From NCBI GenBank assembly GCA_009775225.1, contig VSPE01000020.1, positions 1 to 42,683 on the forward strand: a stretch of 42,683 nucleotides of DNA, written 5' to 3'. The translations under genes and the position numbers were made by a program. This DNA comes from Muribaculaceae bacterium (GTDB lineage Bacteria > Bacteroidota > Bacteroidia > Bacteroidales > Muribaculaceae). Below are positions 7,814 to 19,000 of this stretch, piece after piece. Each line of letters opens with the position of its first letter. The first letter of the stretch is position 1. The notes beneath the pieces are model-generated. The model was not told where the DNA came from and made no database searches. It worked only from the letters and a program-made list of their open reading frames with translations.

Positions 7814-10084
7814 TCAGAACGATGCTCTGATTGCTGCTGTAAAATTACGGCCGGGCGCGTTTATCCCCGAGCCGAAAATGCGGTATTCGGTGTCAAGAAT
7901 ATTCTCGACACCGGCTTGCAGAGTTACGTTGCGATGCGGGCGATACGTAGCCTTGATATTGAGAGTGAACCATGCCGGCAGCCCTTTGCCGTCGATACCA
8001 AGTGCGGTGGCATAGCCAATGTTATCCTCGCCGTTAAGGTTGTAGCGGCTAAGCGGTTTCTTGCCGTTGAACAGCGAGTAGAACTCTATCATGGTGCGCT
8101 TGCCTGTGCTCTCAAACGTAACGCCGGCACGGCCGAAGAGAGGTGCAACATGGTCGAGCGGCATGTTTTTCTCGCCGTTGTTTCCCAGAATGTCGCCGTA
8201 GGTATATGTGGCGGTAGCCTCAGCTCTGAAGCATTTCGACATGATTACTTTCAGAGTCGACGAGATGCCGGCTACAAATGCGCGTCGGTTGTTGCGGTTG
8301 GCAAAGACTTCGCTCAGCTCGCCGTCATACTCGATTTTGTCCTTGCCGTCTACAGTTGCCGGAGCAAGCGCAATGGCATCGAAAATGTATGTGCCGAAAA
8401 CCGATGCGTCCCACTCGATGCAGCCTGAATTGACATGAGCCACGTTGAAGTCGGCGCTGACGGTCTTTTCGGGCTTGATGTCGGGATTGGGCACAACCAC
8501 CATGCCTGGCTGTGAATCGAACACCTTGGCCATGTCGTCGATGTTGGGCACACGGTAGCCGGTAGTGACCGACAGAGCCAGTTTCCAGCTGTCGGATATT
8601 TTATACGAAAGACCTGCGTTTACACTGTAAGTGAAATTGTTCTGTGTCACTGTTCCGTATTCGCGGCTGAAGAATGGAAAGAACTCATCGCTCTTGAAAG
8701 AAGCTTTCAGCGCTGAATATCCCAGACGTACACCGTCGCTGAATATCAGTCGGGGAGTGATTTCCCACATGTGGGCCGCAAAGAGGTCGATATTGTGCAT
8801 GTGGTTGTGGCCGTCGGGATAGCGGGTATCCAGAGCCTTTTGCTCGCCGGTGTTGATATCCGTTTTGTGGGCGGTCGATTTGAGATACTGTAACGACCCG
8901 TCGAGGCCGGCGTGTACTTTGTGAGCGCCAAGATACTTTATCCAGTCGGCCGAAAGCGATGCCACGTTCACCTTTTCAATGCGGCTGCCGAGCCAGGGGT
9001 CGTTGAACTTGCGGTTGTGGCGGCTTTCCTCAATGTTCTGGTACGACACTGTAACCGAAGCATTGTCCGCTCCGAAAAGACCGTGAGTGTCGTAGGTATA
9101 TGCCGCCAGCAGGCGTTGTTGCGGGCCATAGTACCATTCGGCAAATTTTGGCTTGTCGCCTTTCATATCTGTCAGACGGTCGTAGCGAGGTACATCATCG
9201 GTGTTTGAGAATTGGAAATTGAACAAGTGCCTTACATCGTCGTTGTAGCTGTATAGTATCTTCTGCATCAAATCGTACTGGCTATATCCCGACTGGGGCT
9301 GATGATATTGCTTTGCGGGCACAATCACATCTTTGCCGTCGGCGTGTTCCACCTTGAAGCCACGGTGAATATAGCTGTCGCCGTCGGGCATGAACGGGTT
9401 GGAATTACGTCCGCACCGCAGTTCTCCGAATTTGCTGTACGACAGCGATGTGAAAGAGGCAACCTTCTTGCCGCCGATATTGAAGTCTGCATGCCACGTC
9501 GATTCGTTGTTGGCACTGCTGAAGCGAGAGAATGAGCTTCCTGAAAACAGTATGCTTCGCTTGCTTTCGGCCAACACGGGCATCTTCGTGCGGAACGATA
9601 TCACACCGCCGAGGGCGTCAGAGCCAAAGCCTACTGATGCAGGGCCATACAGAACCTCGGCCTGTCTGACTATCGAAGGGTCTATCGTTATGACGTTCTG
9701 AAGATGGCCGGCGCGATAGATGAGATTGTTCATTCTCACACCATCGACCACCAGTAGTACGCGCGAACTCTCGAAACCTCGTATTGACGGGCTGCCCCCG
9801 CCCTGCTGACTCTTCTGTACCGACAGAAAGCCGTCGCCGGCAAGCATGTCGGCAGTCGTCTGCGGATTCATCAGGTCGATACGGTCGGCATCGATTGTTT
9901 TTAGATATTGCGGTATAGGCAGTTTGTGGTCGTACATGCAGCGACCGTTTACAAACAGCTCGTGAAGCCGGATGCTGTCGCCCGAAGTGCTTTCGGGCAA
10001 CAGCGATTCTGAACCATGCGATGCGCCGGCACACGACAACAGTCCCAGCAGGATTGCGTATTTTCTGAAAATAGGTGTCGTCAT
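7814..10084 (-). CDS. TonB-dependent outer-membrane receptor, haem/haemoglobin-receptor-like
   Basis: This 756-residue receptor has a signal peptide (to about residue 24), a plug domain (about 50-165) with IRGFESSRVLLVVDGVRMNN (101-120) and VLYGPASVGFGSDALGG, and a 22-stranded-type barrel ending in NILDTEYRIFGSG and a terminal aromatic FXXXXXXSF-like strand. The plug resembles haemoglobin/haem receptors of the HmuR type. A YRVP (510-513) ... NPDI (533-536) pair corresponds to the FRAP/NPDL boxes of that group, but no histidine lies between them, unlike classical haem receptors. A histidine-rich loop, DGHNHMHN, is at 424-431. It lacks the N-terminal carboxypeptidase-like domain and SusD partner of SusC receptors. 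It is the last gene of a three-gene operon, starting eight bases after the NPCBM gene. The ligand is unproven. Confidence 0.9.
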   Translation of the reverse strand: MTTPIFRKYAILLGLLSCAGASHGSESLLPESTSGDSIRLHELFVNGRCMYDHKLPIPQYLKTIDADRIDLMNPQTTADMLAGDGFLSVQKSQQGGGSPSIRGFESSRVLLVVDGVRMNNLIYRAGHLQNVITIDPSIVRQAEVLYGPASVGFGSDALGGVISFRTKMPVLAESKRSILFSGSSFSRFSSANNESTWHADFNIGGKKVASFTSLSYSKFGELRCGRNSNPFMPDGDSYIHRGFKVEHADGKDVIVPAKQYHQPQSGYSQYDLMQKILYSYNDDVRHLFNFQFSNTDDVPRYDRLTDMKGDKPKFAEWYYGPQQRLLAAYTYDTHGLFGADNASVTVSYQNIEESRHNRKFNDPWLGSRIEKVNVASLSADWIKYLGAHKVHAGLDGSLQYLKSTAHKTDINTGEQKALDTRYPDGHNHMHNIDLFAAHMWEITPRLIFSDGVRLGYSALKASFKSDEFFPFFSREYGTVTQNNFTYSVNAGLSYKISDSWKLALSVTTGYRVPNIDDMAKVFDSQPGMVVVPNPDIKPEKTVSADFNVAHVNSGCIEWDASVFGTYIFDAIALAPATVDGKDKIEYDGELSEVFANRNNRRAFVAGISSTLKVIMSKCFRAEATATYTYGDILGNNGEKNMPLDHVAPLFGRAGVTFESTGKRTMIEFYSLFNGKKPLSRYNLNGEDNIGYATALGIDGKGLPAWFTLNIKATYRPHRNVTLQAGVENILDTEYRIFGSGINAPGRNFTAAIRASF

Positions 10085-10092
10085 TCTATAAA

Positions 10093-13071
10093 TCAGAGTT
10101 CTATTTCACGTGTTGCCGAAGCCGGGCCGTAGATTACAGCCATCACATATTTGCCGCGCGGCAAATCGGTAAGGTCTATCATCATCGGAGCCACATAGTT
10201 GACTGCTTTAAGCAGCTTTTCTCCTTTTTCGTCAAAAATGCCTACGCGGGCCGGACTTTGGTCGGGAAGAGTAAGGCGTATACCGCTGTGACGAGGGGTG
10301 TATGTCACCCTCATGTCTTTGAGCGCGCGGGCATGATTTACAGGAAGCGAGGACTCGTCAGAAGGCTTGAACTTTACATTCACCTTCAATGTGTTGCCTT
10401 TTACATTTGTGGGCTTCACATATACCGACTGCACCGCGCCCGGCTCGGCATGGCTCATGTCGAGAGACAGGTGGAGCGGACGTATGGTCGAGGAGAGGTC
10501 TAATTCAAGATTGTTCATTGTGAAGGTTATCTCCACGGGGTCGTCGCCAAGTCCTCCGTCGATGCTCATGATGTAGCCCTGCAAGCCTTTCACATACGGT
10601 GTTGTAAGGGTTTCCCACGGACTTTCGTAGTCGGAATCGGCACGGCGGCGGGTGTTGTAGCTGCTGATATAGTAGCTTCCATTTCCTTCGCGTGTGTTGT
10701 TGAAGTAGTAGCCCTTTTCGTTGAGGTCGCTCACATCATCGATATTCATATCCGACGGGAATGTTATAAACACCCACTCTCCGGGTTTGAATGTGTACTT
10801 CAGATTCAGCTTGTCGACACTAACAAGGCCCGATTTCACCATTACCTGACCGCAGGAGAGATTATCGGCATATACCGTCATCTCCTTTATGCTCAGCGGG
10901 CCGTCAAGTTCAACACGTTCATCCCTGCCAACTATTACGCGGTTCGCAATCTTGAACACGCAGGAATGGACTGCCGACGGTGCCCAGGTTTCGTTGCCCG
11001 GCTGGTACGCTATCACGCTCACCCGGCAACTGTCCGACGGAATATTGAACACATTCAGTTTGTTTCCGTCCTCAATGCGGGCATATTCTTCACCCTCGGT
11101 GAGGCAATAGATAACATCGAGACCCGATTCGGCCACGGCGTCCAAAGGCAGCACTATCGGGTTGCACTCATTGATAATTACCTCCGAAGAGCCGGTAATG
11201 CTCTGAGGCTTCTTTAATGTCGGCGGATAGTAGAAACGTGGGGCACCGACACAAACAACGTCATTAGTGTTGCCGTCACCGCCATTGTTGCATAGAATAT
11301 ATACCTTCGACAAGCCGTTAAGTTCATAGTCCCATTCTATGCGTTCTGACCATGCTATGTTGCCGCTGTTGAGCAGCACAGCGCCGTTTGATGCACTTTT
11401 GAGTGCAAAGCTGACTTTGCCTCTGGTTGGATTGGAGATAGGCTGGCCACCGACGTCCACTACAAAGCGTTCATACTTGCTCAGGTCGCAGGTCGATTCC
11501 ACATAACCAACAGCATGCGTGCCGAAACCTTTGGCGTAAGTCTGGCTGCCTATTTGCAGCTTATTGGTACGGTCGTAAGCTATATCCACAGACCAGTGGT
11601 CCCAGCCAGTGCCGATTTTATATGTAAGGTCTGAAAGGTAGTCGAAGTTCTCTACTCCCTGTCGGTAGGATGTTGTCACCGAAGCTTCCAGCCCGTTAAT
11701 ATCGTAGGTAAATCGGTGAACCACGTTATCGGAAAAGGTGTTGAACGGGAAAGCTACAATTTGTTTCTCATTCTTTCTATTCGAATCGAAGTAGTTGGTC
11801 AGGTCGATAGAGTCGAGAGTTGTCAGCGACAGCGGATTGTCGTATAGATAAAGGTCGAGTTGCTTCAGGTCGCGGCCTTTTGTGTCGATGAGGAAATATG
11901 CCGTGCGCACGCCTTCAACCGCCGAGGGATAGGAAGTAAGCATCTCGACAACCGGCTGTAAGTCTGCCGATAGAGTGATATAGGATGTGGCCGGCAGATA
12001 CGACTCGTCGCCATACTGCGTTGCTTCAATCACAATGTCGCCTTTCGAGCCGTATACTGGTACCAGCTCGTTGCCGTTTTCAATGCTGGCAAGATTGCGG
12101 CCGCTCACTATGCGATATGCGATTTTACCACCAGAGGTTGCCTCGGCCTGAAGTTGAATACGGTCGGCATCGACAGGCAGCGCTCCGCCGGGGGTGATAA
12201 AGCGTACTGTCTGTGCCGACTTGCTAGAGTTGTCGGGTAAGTCGGTATAGAGTCGCGACAGAAGAAGATGGGCATGGTCACCTCCGACGTTGCCGTCGGA
12301 GAGAGCCTCTATGTAGAGCGAGTTTTTGCCGGTCATGTCCAAATCGAGGTCGCGGATACATGGGTTTTCGCCGCGGGCTGGATTGGTCTTCGAATACATT
12401 TTCTGCCTTACGGCCGCCGAGCCGCCGCTCCACCCGGTTCCTGTCCAGGTGCGGTCGTTCCAGAACGCGTAGGTCAGATTTCCTGCAACCTTGTCGTCCT
12501 GAATACCGTAGCGGGTCACAAAGCGTGTAAACGGTCTATCGAATAGGAATGAGACATGCCCTTGTGCGTGGTTCGACACACCTTTGTAGAAGATTGTATC
12601 GTTCACAGTCATGTAGACGGTAGGGTTGTTGGGGTTGTCGATGCTTATGTCGAGCTGCGGATTGTGGCCCGACCAGCCCGACACGGCGGTCTGGAAGGGA
12701 TAGTCGCCGAGCCACATGAACGCCTCGGTGTAGTCTTTGTCGATACACTCCGACAGCAAAGTGCTGCCGTCGGTGAAATCTACCTTGATACGATAGGCGT
12801 AGTAGCCGGGGTTGAACTGGATATCAGCCGTAAGGTAGCGACCGTCTATCAGCTCATAGTCGGATGCGGTGGTATTGTAGCCGTCGCACATGCGGTAGCT
12901 GTATGTGACGACGCTTTGTATCTCTTTGTCTTCAAGCTCTATCTCGGCCTTTATCTGTCCGTGAGTGCCGTCGTTGAACACGCCGAGAAGATTTATGCTT
13001 TGGGCGAAGCCAGCCCCCGATGCCGCAACGAGCATCAGGGCAGACAACGCGTTCCTGTATATTATATTCAT
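10093..13071 (-). CDS. Secreted protein with two NPCBM-like modules and a possible T9SS sorting domain
   Basis: This 992-residue exported protein has a signal peptide ending near GFAQ (24). Two modules resemble NPCBM carbohydrate-binding domains. One spans about 130-278, with FYKGVSNHAQGHVSFLFD and IEALSDG. The other spans about 475-616, with IGSQTYAKGFGTHAVGYV, FVVDVGG and VYILCNNGGDG. Between and after them are immunoglobulin-like beta segments. The last 75 residues (VGIFDEKGEKLL...LPRGKYVMAVIYG) resemble a T9SS type-A sorting domain, though the end (REIEL) is atypical. No glycosidase or peptidase domain is seen, so a binding role is likely. The gene overlaps the upstream giant gene by four bases (ATGA). 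Confidence 0.8.
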   Translation of the reverse strand: MNIIYRNALSALMLVAASGAGFAQSINLLGVFNDGTHGQIKAEIELEDKEIQSVVTYSYRMCDGYNTTASDYELIDGRYLTADIQFNPGYYAYRIKVDFTDGSTLLSECIDKDYTEAFMWLGDYPFQTAVSGWSGHNPQLDISIDNPNNPTVYMTVNDTIFYKGVSNHAQGHVSFLFDRPFTRFVTRYGIQDDKVAGNLTYAFWNDRTWTGTGWSGGSAAVRQKMYSKTNPARGENPCIRDLDLDMTGKNSLYIEALSDGNVGGDHAHLLLSRLYTDLPDNSSKSAQTVRFITPGGALPVDADRIQLQAEATSGGKIAYRIVSGRNLASIENGNELVPVYGSKGDIVIEATQYGDESYLPATSYITLSADLQPVVEMLTSYPSAVEGVRTAYFLIDTKGRDLKQLDLYLYDNPLSLTTLDSIDLTNYFDSNRKNEKQIVAFPFNTFSDNVVHRFTYDINGLEASVTTSYRQGVENFDYLSDLTYKIGTGWDHWSVDIAYDRTNKLQIGSQTYAKGFGTHAVGYVESTCDLSKYERFVVDVGGQPISNPTRGKVSFALKSASNGAVLLNSGNIAWSERIEWDYELNGLSKVYILCNNGGDGNTNDVVCVGAPRFYYPPTLKKPQSITGSSEVIINECNPIVLPLDAVAESGLDVIYCLTEGEEYARIEDGNKLNVFNIPSDSCRVSVIAYQPGNETWAPSAVHSCVFKIANRVIVGRDERVELDGPLSIKEMTVYADNLSCGQVMVKSGLVSVDKLNLKYTFKPGEWVFITFPSDMNIDDVSDLNEKGYYFNNTREGNGSYYISSYNTRRRADSDYESPWETLTTPYVKGLQGYIMSIDGGLGDDPVEITFTMNNLELDLSSTIRPLHLSLDMSHAEPGAVQSVYVKPTNVKGNTLKVNVKFKPSDESSLPVNHARALKDMRVTYTPRHSGIRLTLPDQSPARVGIFDEKGEKLLKAVNYVAPMMIDLTDLPRGKYVMAVIYGPASATREIEL

Positions 13072-16000
13072 TTTACTATGATTTTGACATTGTAGTTCTT
13101 TCCGTTCTCGTTGATGGTCACCACATAAGGGCCGGCCTCGAGTGAGGTTTCGAATTCCTCGTCAGGTGTATAGATGCGCACAATCTGGCGTCCGGCAATA
13201 TCGTATATCGTTATGGTGGCATCGCCCATAAGGCCGGTTACAGTGCACGTTCCGTCGCCGGTATATACTTGGTAGTGAGGCTTAGCGCTTACATTGTCGA
13301 CCCCCACCAGAGGCCCGGCGTCTTCAAACACGAGTTCGAAACGGCCCAGACAGTCGCCGTCGTTATCGACACTGAAAGCATAAGGTGCGGTGTCCTGTTT
13401 GAGGTCGATGCGAGTGCCCGTAAGGTTGTCTGTCAGATATATCTGATAATTGTTGTCGAAGCCCTGAAGCTTGTCGGCGCGCAACTCATACTCACCGGCG
13501 ACAGGGAGCTTAAGGCCCACCGGCACATACAGGGTGCTGGCATAGGGGCGGCAGTCTATCGACATTGCATTGTCTGCTTCGTCGTAAGTGTAAATCTGAG
13601 CCGACCGGCCGTTAAGACTCCATAGTTTGGCGGCGTCTTCATTGACCTGATACAGTTCCGACGACGCTCTGTCGATACGCAGCTCGGTCTTGTCGGCTTC
13701 TTCGCCCTTGGCATACACTCCGAGCTGAACCGCTACGTCTTCCTGAACAGTATAGCAGTCGAGGGTTTTCTTAGACGCTGCCTTTTCCTTGGCGACAGGT
13801 GTCACCGTAAACTCGGCGTCCTCGGTCATTGTCTGTACAAAGTATGACTGGAACGGGTGTATCCGCTGGCGGGCATCGTAGGCAGTCATGTCGTACACCT
13901 CATAGTTCATCGTCACAGGATTGCAGTGATAGATATACTTGGTCAGACTTTCAGGGTCGTACGACACATTCTGATGCTTGGTAAGGTTGATGTCGGTAAG
14001 ATATGGATTACCGATGAGGTTCCAGCCCTCGGCGATTTCACCGAAGTTCGACGGATAATATTCAAGATTATCGATGTTGACCGACTTGTTGAGAAGCAGA
14101 TTGCCGCCGGCAATGTCGAGTGTAGACTTCATGTCGGTGTCTGTACTAAGCTCTACTTCCTTGTCAAGATAGCCGTCGACAAGCACCGCGTCGACATCAA
14201 GGGTCGAAATGATTTCGGTGGCGACATAAGTGTTGGGGTCTTCACCGTTCTTGAGGCGTAGCTCTACACGCGGCTCAAGATACAGCTCAAGCGAAAGTTC
14301 TTCGACTTTCGCGCCTACGACATTGACTGTAAGTGGGTTGAGTGTCATGCGGTTGATGCGCTCCATGTCGATGTTGATATAATGAGTGCTTTCGGGCACA
14401 GTCATATCTATCTGCGGGTTCTCGATGCTTGCATATCCGCTTTCCTTTACCGTCAGCGATACATTGTCGTCGGCGCTGCCGCTGAGCACGCGCACAGTCA
14501 CGGGGATGCGGCTGAAGCCATCTTCAATCATCAGACGTTCGCCGTTTTTCACACCGTTGCCAAACTCAGTGGTCACGCTGACGGGGCGGCGCGTTGCCGA
14601 TGGCGACATGTAGAACATAACTTCGCTGGCTTTGGCCATCTGTGAATAGGGGGTGACAAAGTCGGCTTCACCGTCGGAGGCTGCAACACCGCTCACAAAT
14701 GTAGCTATCGGAGCACTTGTACCCAGTTCCCGGATACCCATGGTGAGGGAGTCGCCGGCAACAATACTCGGATGACGGTAATGCACCGTGAGAGTATCTG
14801 TGGCGGCAACAGTGCCGGACACACTATATGTCAGCGTGTAGAACTCGTGGTTGAGTGGTACAAGCTCGCTCGTGCGGCTGTTGAAGAAGTTGTATGGCGT
14901 ACCGTTGAAGGTTGTCACATACACGCCTCTTGTCTTGCCTTTAGGGAAATCAATCGAAATGGGGCTTTCTTCGGCTGTCGACAGACACACATCGCGTGAA
15001 TCGAAAGGAATTATTGACGGGTGTTTGTCTGTTACCGAGCCATAATTCTTCATGTTCATATAGCCTGCGGTTTCCTGCAGCTTGCCCTCGCTGTTATAGT
15101 CGTCCATCGTGATGCAGGCTACAAGCGACGAATCGTTGAGAAGCACACGGCGGTGCATATACTTCACTACTTCGTCGGGAGTAAGCGAGCGGTCGAACGC
15201 AAGTACCTGGTCGAATGCGCCCGAGAACCAGCGGTCGCCGTCGCGGTTCTGGCCAAGAAGCAGGCCCGAATATACGCGTCCCTTATTCATTTTGCGGGTT
15301 ACCCACGCCCTCATGCCGTTGAGATAGTAGTCCATGCCGTCGGGACGGGCAACAATGGCCACGTGTATCCATTTTCCGAGGTCTTGGGCCGTTACATTTA
15401 GGTTGGTACGCTGAGACCAGCTCCAGCTTTCATCATTCCAGTGGCAACGGAGATTGCCCCCTTCAAGGTGTATGCCGGATGCTACCGACGGGCTGGCGCT
15501 GCGGAAGAATATCAGTGGCTTGGTGCCTGTCAGAACCGATGCATTGTCGATGCGGACCCAGCCCATAAGCGATATCTGGTTGCTGTTGTTCAGACGCGAG
15601 AAGTCTGTGCCGTTGCCTATGGTGATACCGCCGTTGATAAGCTCAACGCTATTTCCTATTTCGCGTGGTGCTATACGGTTTATAACATCGATAGGCATCG
15701 GAATCATACGCTCGTCGCTGCCGCGCAGGCGTGTTGTCTTGCGCTCGTTCAGCTTGCCGAGTTTGCTTACATCTACAGTAAGGTCTGTCTCGGCAACACC
15801 GCGAGTGAAGTACAGGAGGTCGGGTGCCTGTATCAGGGCGCTGTCGGAGGTCATCTGATAGCCGTTTTCCGGCTCTTTCATGTTTTCGAGCAGACGTGCT
15901 GTCACGTGGTACGAAGCCTTGGTGTCATCGAATATCTCGAACTCGCCGGACTCGTCCACGCCTTCAATGCTCAACTCTATGGCCGGTTTGAGAGAGACTA

Positions 16001-19000
16001 CCATGAGCTTGCGGTCGGTGATAGACGCGAGTTCCGCCACCGTCAGACTCAGAGTGCCCGTCGAGGCATCGCCTTTAAGCTCGTCGACAAGTATCCAGCG
16101 CGGTTTAGATGCATTGGGGTCGCAGGTATAAAGACGATAGCGCTTCTCCATGTTGAAGGGCTCGTCCATAGGATAAAACTCTACAGTCACAGAGTCGGAA
16201 AGAGCTGTGCGCTCAAACGGATGTATGCAATATCCGGTCGGGGCAACGTCGTAGTACTTGTAGTCAAGATTGTCGTCATCCGAAAGCCAGTTTTCGGTGT
16301 TGTAGGCATACACGCCTACGGCTCCGGGTGCGGATTTCATGCTTAGGCGCAGAATATTGCCTTTGCGCGAGCCGAACACCTTGTCGCCGGTTTCCATAGT
16401 TTCGTAGGAGGCGGCATGAGCGCTCACAGGCACAAGCATCTTGGAATGCGACACCACCGCACGCACGCGCGAAAGAGGTGTGCGGCGAGAGAAGGTCTCG
16501 ACATCGCCGGCAAGATTGTCGCCGTTGAAGTCGTAATATGCCACGAGGCCGTCGTTGTCCTCGGTGTTGACAGAATACATTTCCCGGCGGATTTCCTCAA
16601 TGGGAAGCTCGCGGTTCCATATTTTCAGCTCGTCGACAGAAGCCTCCATGGTGCCACGCTCAATGGCATCGCCGAAGAGCGACAGCGGCACACTGTTGTT
16701 GAGCGTGGCCTCGGGTATGTAGCGGGGGGCTGAGCCGGTAAGATTACCGTTTACATAAAGGCATATATTACCGTCGCGCTTATGGGTGACGGCAATGTGC
16801 GACCATTGTTCGTACGGGACCTCACCGCCGTCGATAGTCCATTCCTGCGTAATAGCCGTTTCGTAGGTCGGCTGGCTGAACTTGTTGCGCGGCGAATAGC
16901 GGAATTTAAGATGCCTTCCTTCGAGGAAGAGCACAAAGCCTTTGGCATCACTGGAATATACATGCTGGCGGTTGCACAGCAACACACCGTCGCTGGCCGG
17001 TTTTACCCACATGTCTATGGTGAAATCGTTGAAGAAATAGTCGGTGTAGCCGATGTCGAGACGGCCGTCGCCGTTCGAATAAATTGCATTGCCGCCGCTG
17101 CGCACTATGCTCTGAGCCTCGGTCTCGGTCACGGTATATTCGGCCGATGTGCTCGACACATCGGGCGATTCGCGCAGGGTTAGCTTCAGCTGCACCTTGT
17201 CGCCTACGTTGAGGCGACGTGTAAGGTACTGATAGGGGTTGTCGAGCTTTTCGCCGTTTACCGTCCATTCATAGTAGTAATACAAAGGTATGGTCCAGTT
17301 GGTATTGATGCCGATAGTGCGGCGTCCGTCCTTGTTCGACAGTTCCTTAAGGGTAAATCCGTCTTTGAAATAGCGGTCGGAAGGATGCTCAAGGTCGGCA
17401 ACCCACACTCCGCGGCCATAGTCAGAGAACACCATCTCTTGAGTGGTGTAGTTGATTGACACGTGGCAGTCGCCGATTTTGCCCGGATTGTATCCCTTGA
17501 CCCAGTAGCGCCATGTATCGCTGCCGTTTTCGAGAATATAGATGCTGGCATTGTCGCCGTTGATGAAGTAGAGGTCGCCGCTGCCCTCATGGAATATAAG
17601 CTGTCCGCAGTTAATTGCAGGAAGGCCTTTGCCCACCTCTTCAAATCGGCTTTCTTTTACATAGAGGCGAACCACCTTGCCTTTCAGGCCGATATACAGT
17701 ATATCGCTGTTGTCGGGGTCGGAAGCTATGCGCGCGTTGGTAAACTTGGCCGGAATGCCGTTGAACAGCACAGGCTCAAAGGTATTGCCGTTATCGATAG
17801 AGTGGAAAATCTGGTGGCTAAGATTTACACAGTACATTGTGGTGCGCCCCTTGTCGCGGCACAGGGCAAAGTTGTTGATGTGGCTGAGTGCCTGTGCAAG
17901 AGGATAACCTTCAGTGCCGTTAGTGCCGGGGCAGAGCTGAACCGCACTGCGACCGATGTCGTCGATGCGGAAGAGTGTGCGCATAGAGTTCTGCGGATAC
18001 GATTTCACCATATACCACGAGCCGGTAACAACATCGGCAAGGTTGTAGCGGGCAAACCAGCTCTCGAACGGAAGCGATTCGTCGAAACCGCCGCTACCGC
18101 CGCCGCCCGAGAAAAGTCCGATGTTGGTATAGGGATTGAAGCTCGCTTCCGAACCTTCATAGCCACGCCAGTGTCCCCAGCGGCCATAGCGCCATGTCTG
18201 TACGTCGATATCTTGAGTGTTACCAATCATAGCCTGGTCGCCAAACTCGTTCACCGACACATAGTAGTACATCATGTTTCCCATGTTGCTGCCGATGTTC
18301 ACCCATGCGTTGTTTGTCAAATCCTTGTCGAGCATGAGCATACCGGCATCGGAGCCGCGGAACTGACGGCCCGACTTGTGCGACAGAACAAAGTGGTTGT
18401 CGCACGAGTGGCGTGCGTTGGTCACGTAGTACCACTGTCCGTCGATTTCGCTGCGCAGACGCGCACCCCAGTGCTGATGAGAAAATGTCTTGCCGCCGTC
18501 GGTGGTAAAACCGCCGCACATCGACACGCCGTACATATAGTTGGGGTCTGCATAGTTCACGCCGAAACCGCCGAGCCAACCGTTTGGTGGGTCGTTGAAG
18601 TGGCCGAAAATAGCAGCACCATAGGCCGGGCCGTCTGCAAGAGTAATCCATGTCTTGCCTCCGTCGGAAGTGCGGTAGAGACCCTGATAGTTAGCGGGAC
18701 GGCTGCACATGAACCACATGCAGTCGGGATTTTGGGGACTTACGCACAGATAACCGGGCTGAGTTCCGGCCTGCGGGAAAATACCGGTGTTTTCGGGCTC
18801 GTCCTCGGGGTGACGCACTACGGTGCTGTCGCGGTCGTACACCGTGAAGTGCATCTTTTTGATATTGTATGTTCTCACTCCGTTCACAATAGTGCTTTTG
18901 GCGCCATCGTCGAAGTAATATATCGAGCGTGATGTGGGCAGATATATTTTGTTGCGGTCATTGAGGTCGAATGCAACTTCCTGGAACCATGCGCCTTTGG

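Noticed and set aside
17463..18932. A 489-codon open frame on the plus strand inside the giant gene
   Set aside because: It is antisense to clear propeller coding sequence, has no promoter element or recognisable domain, and is rich in His/Cys/Val as expected from reversed codons.
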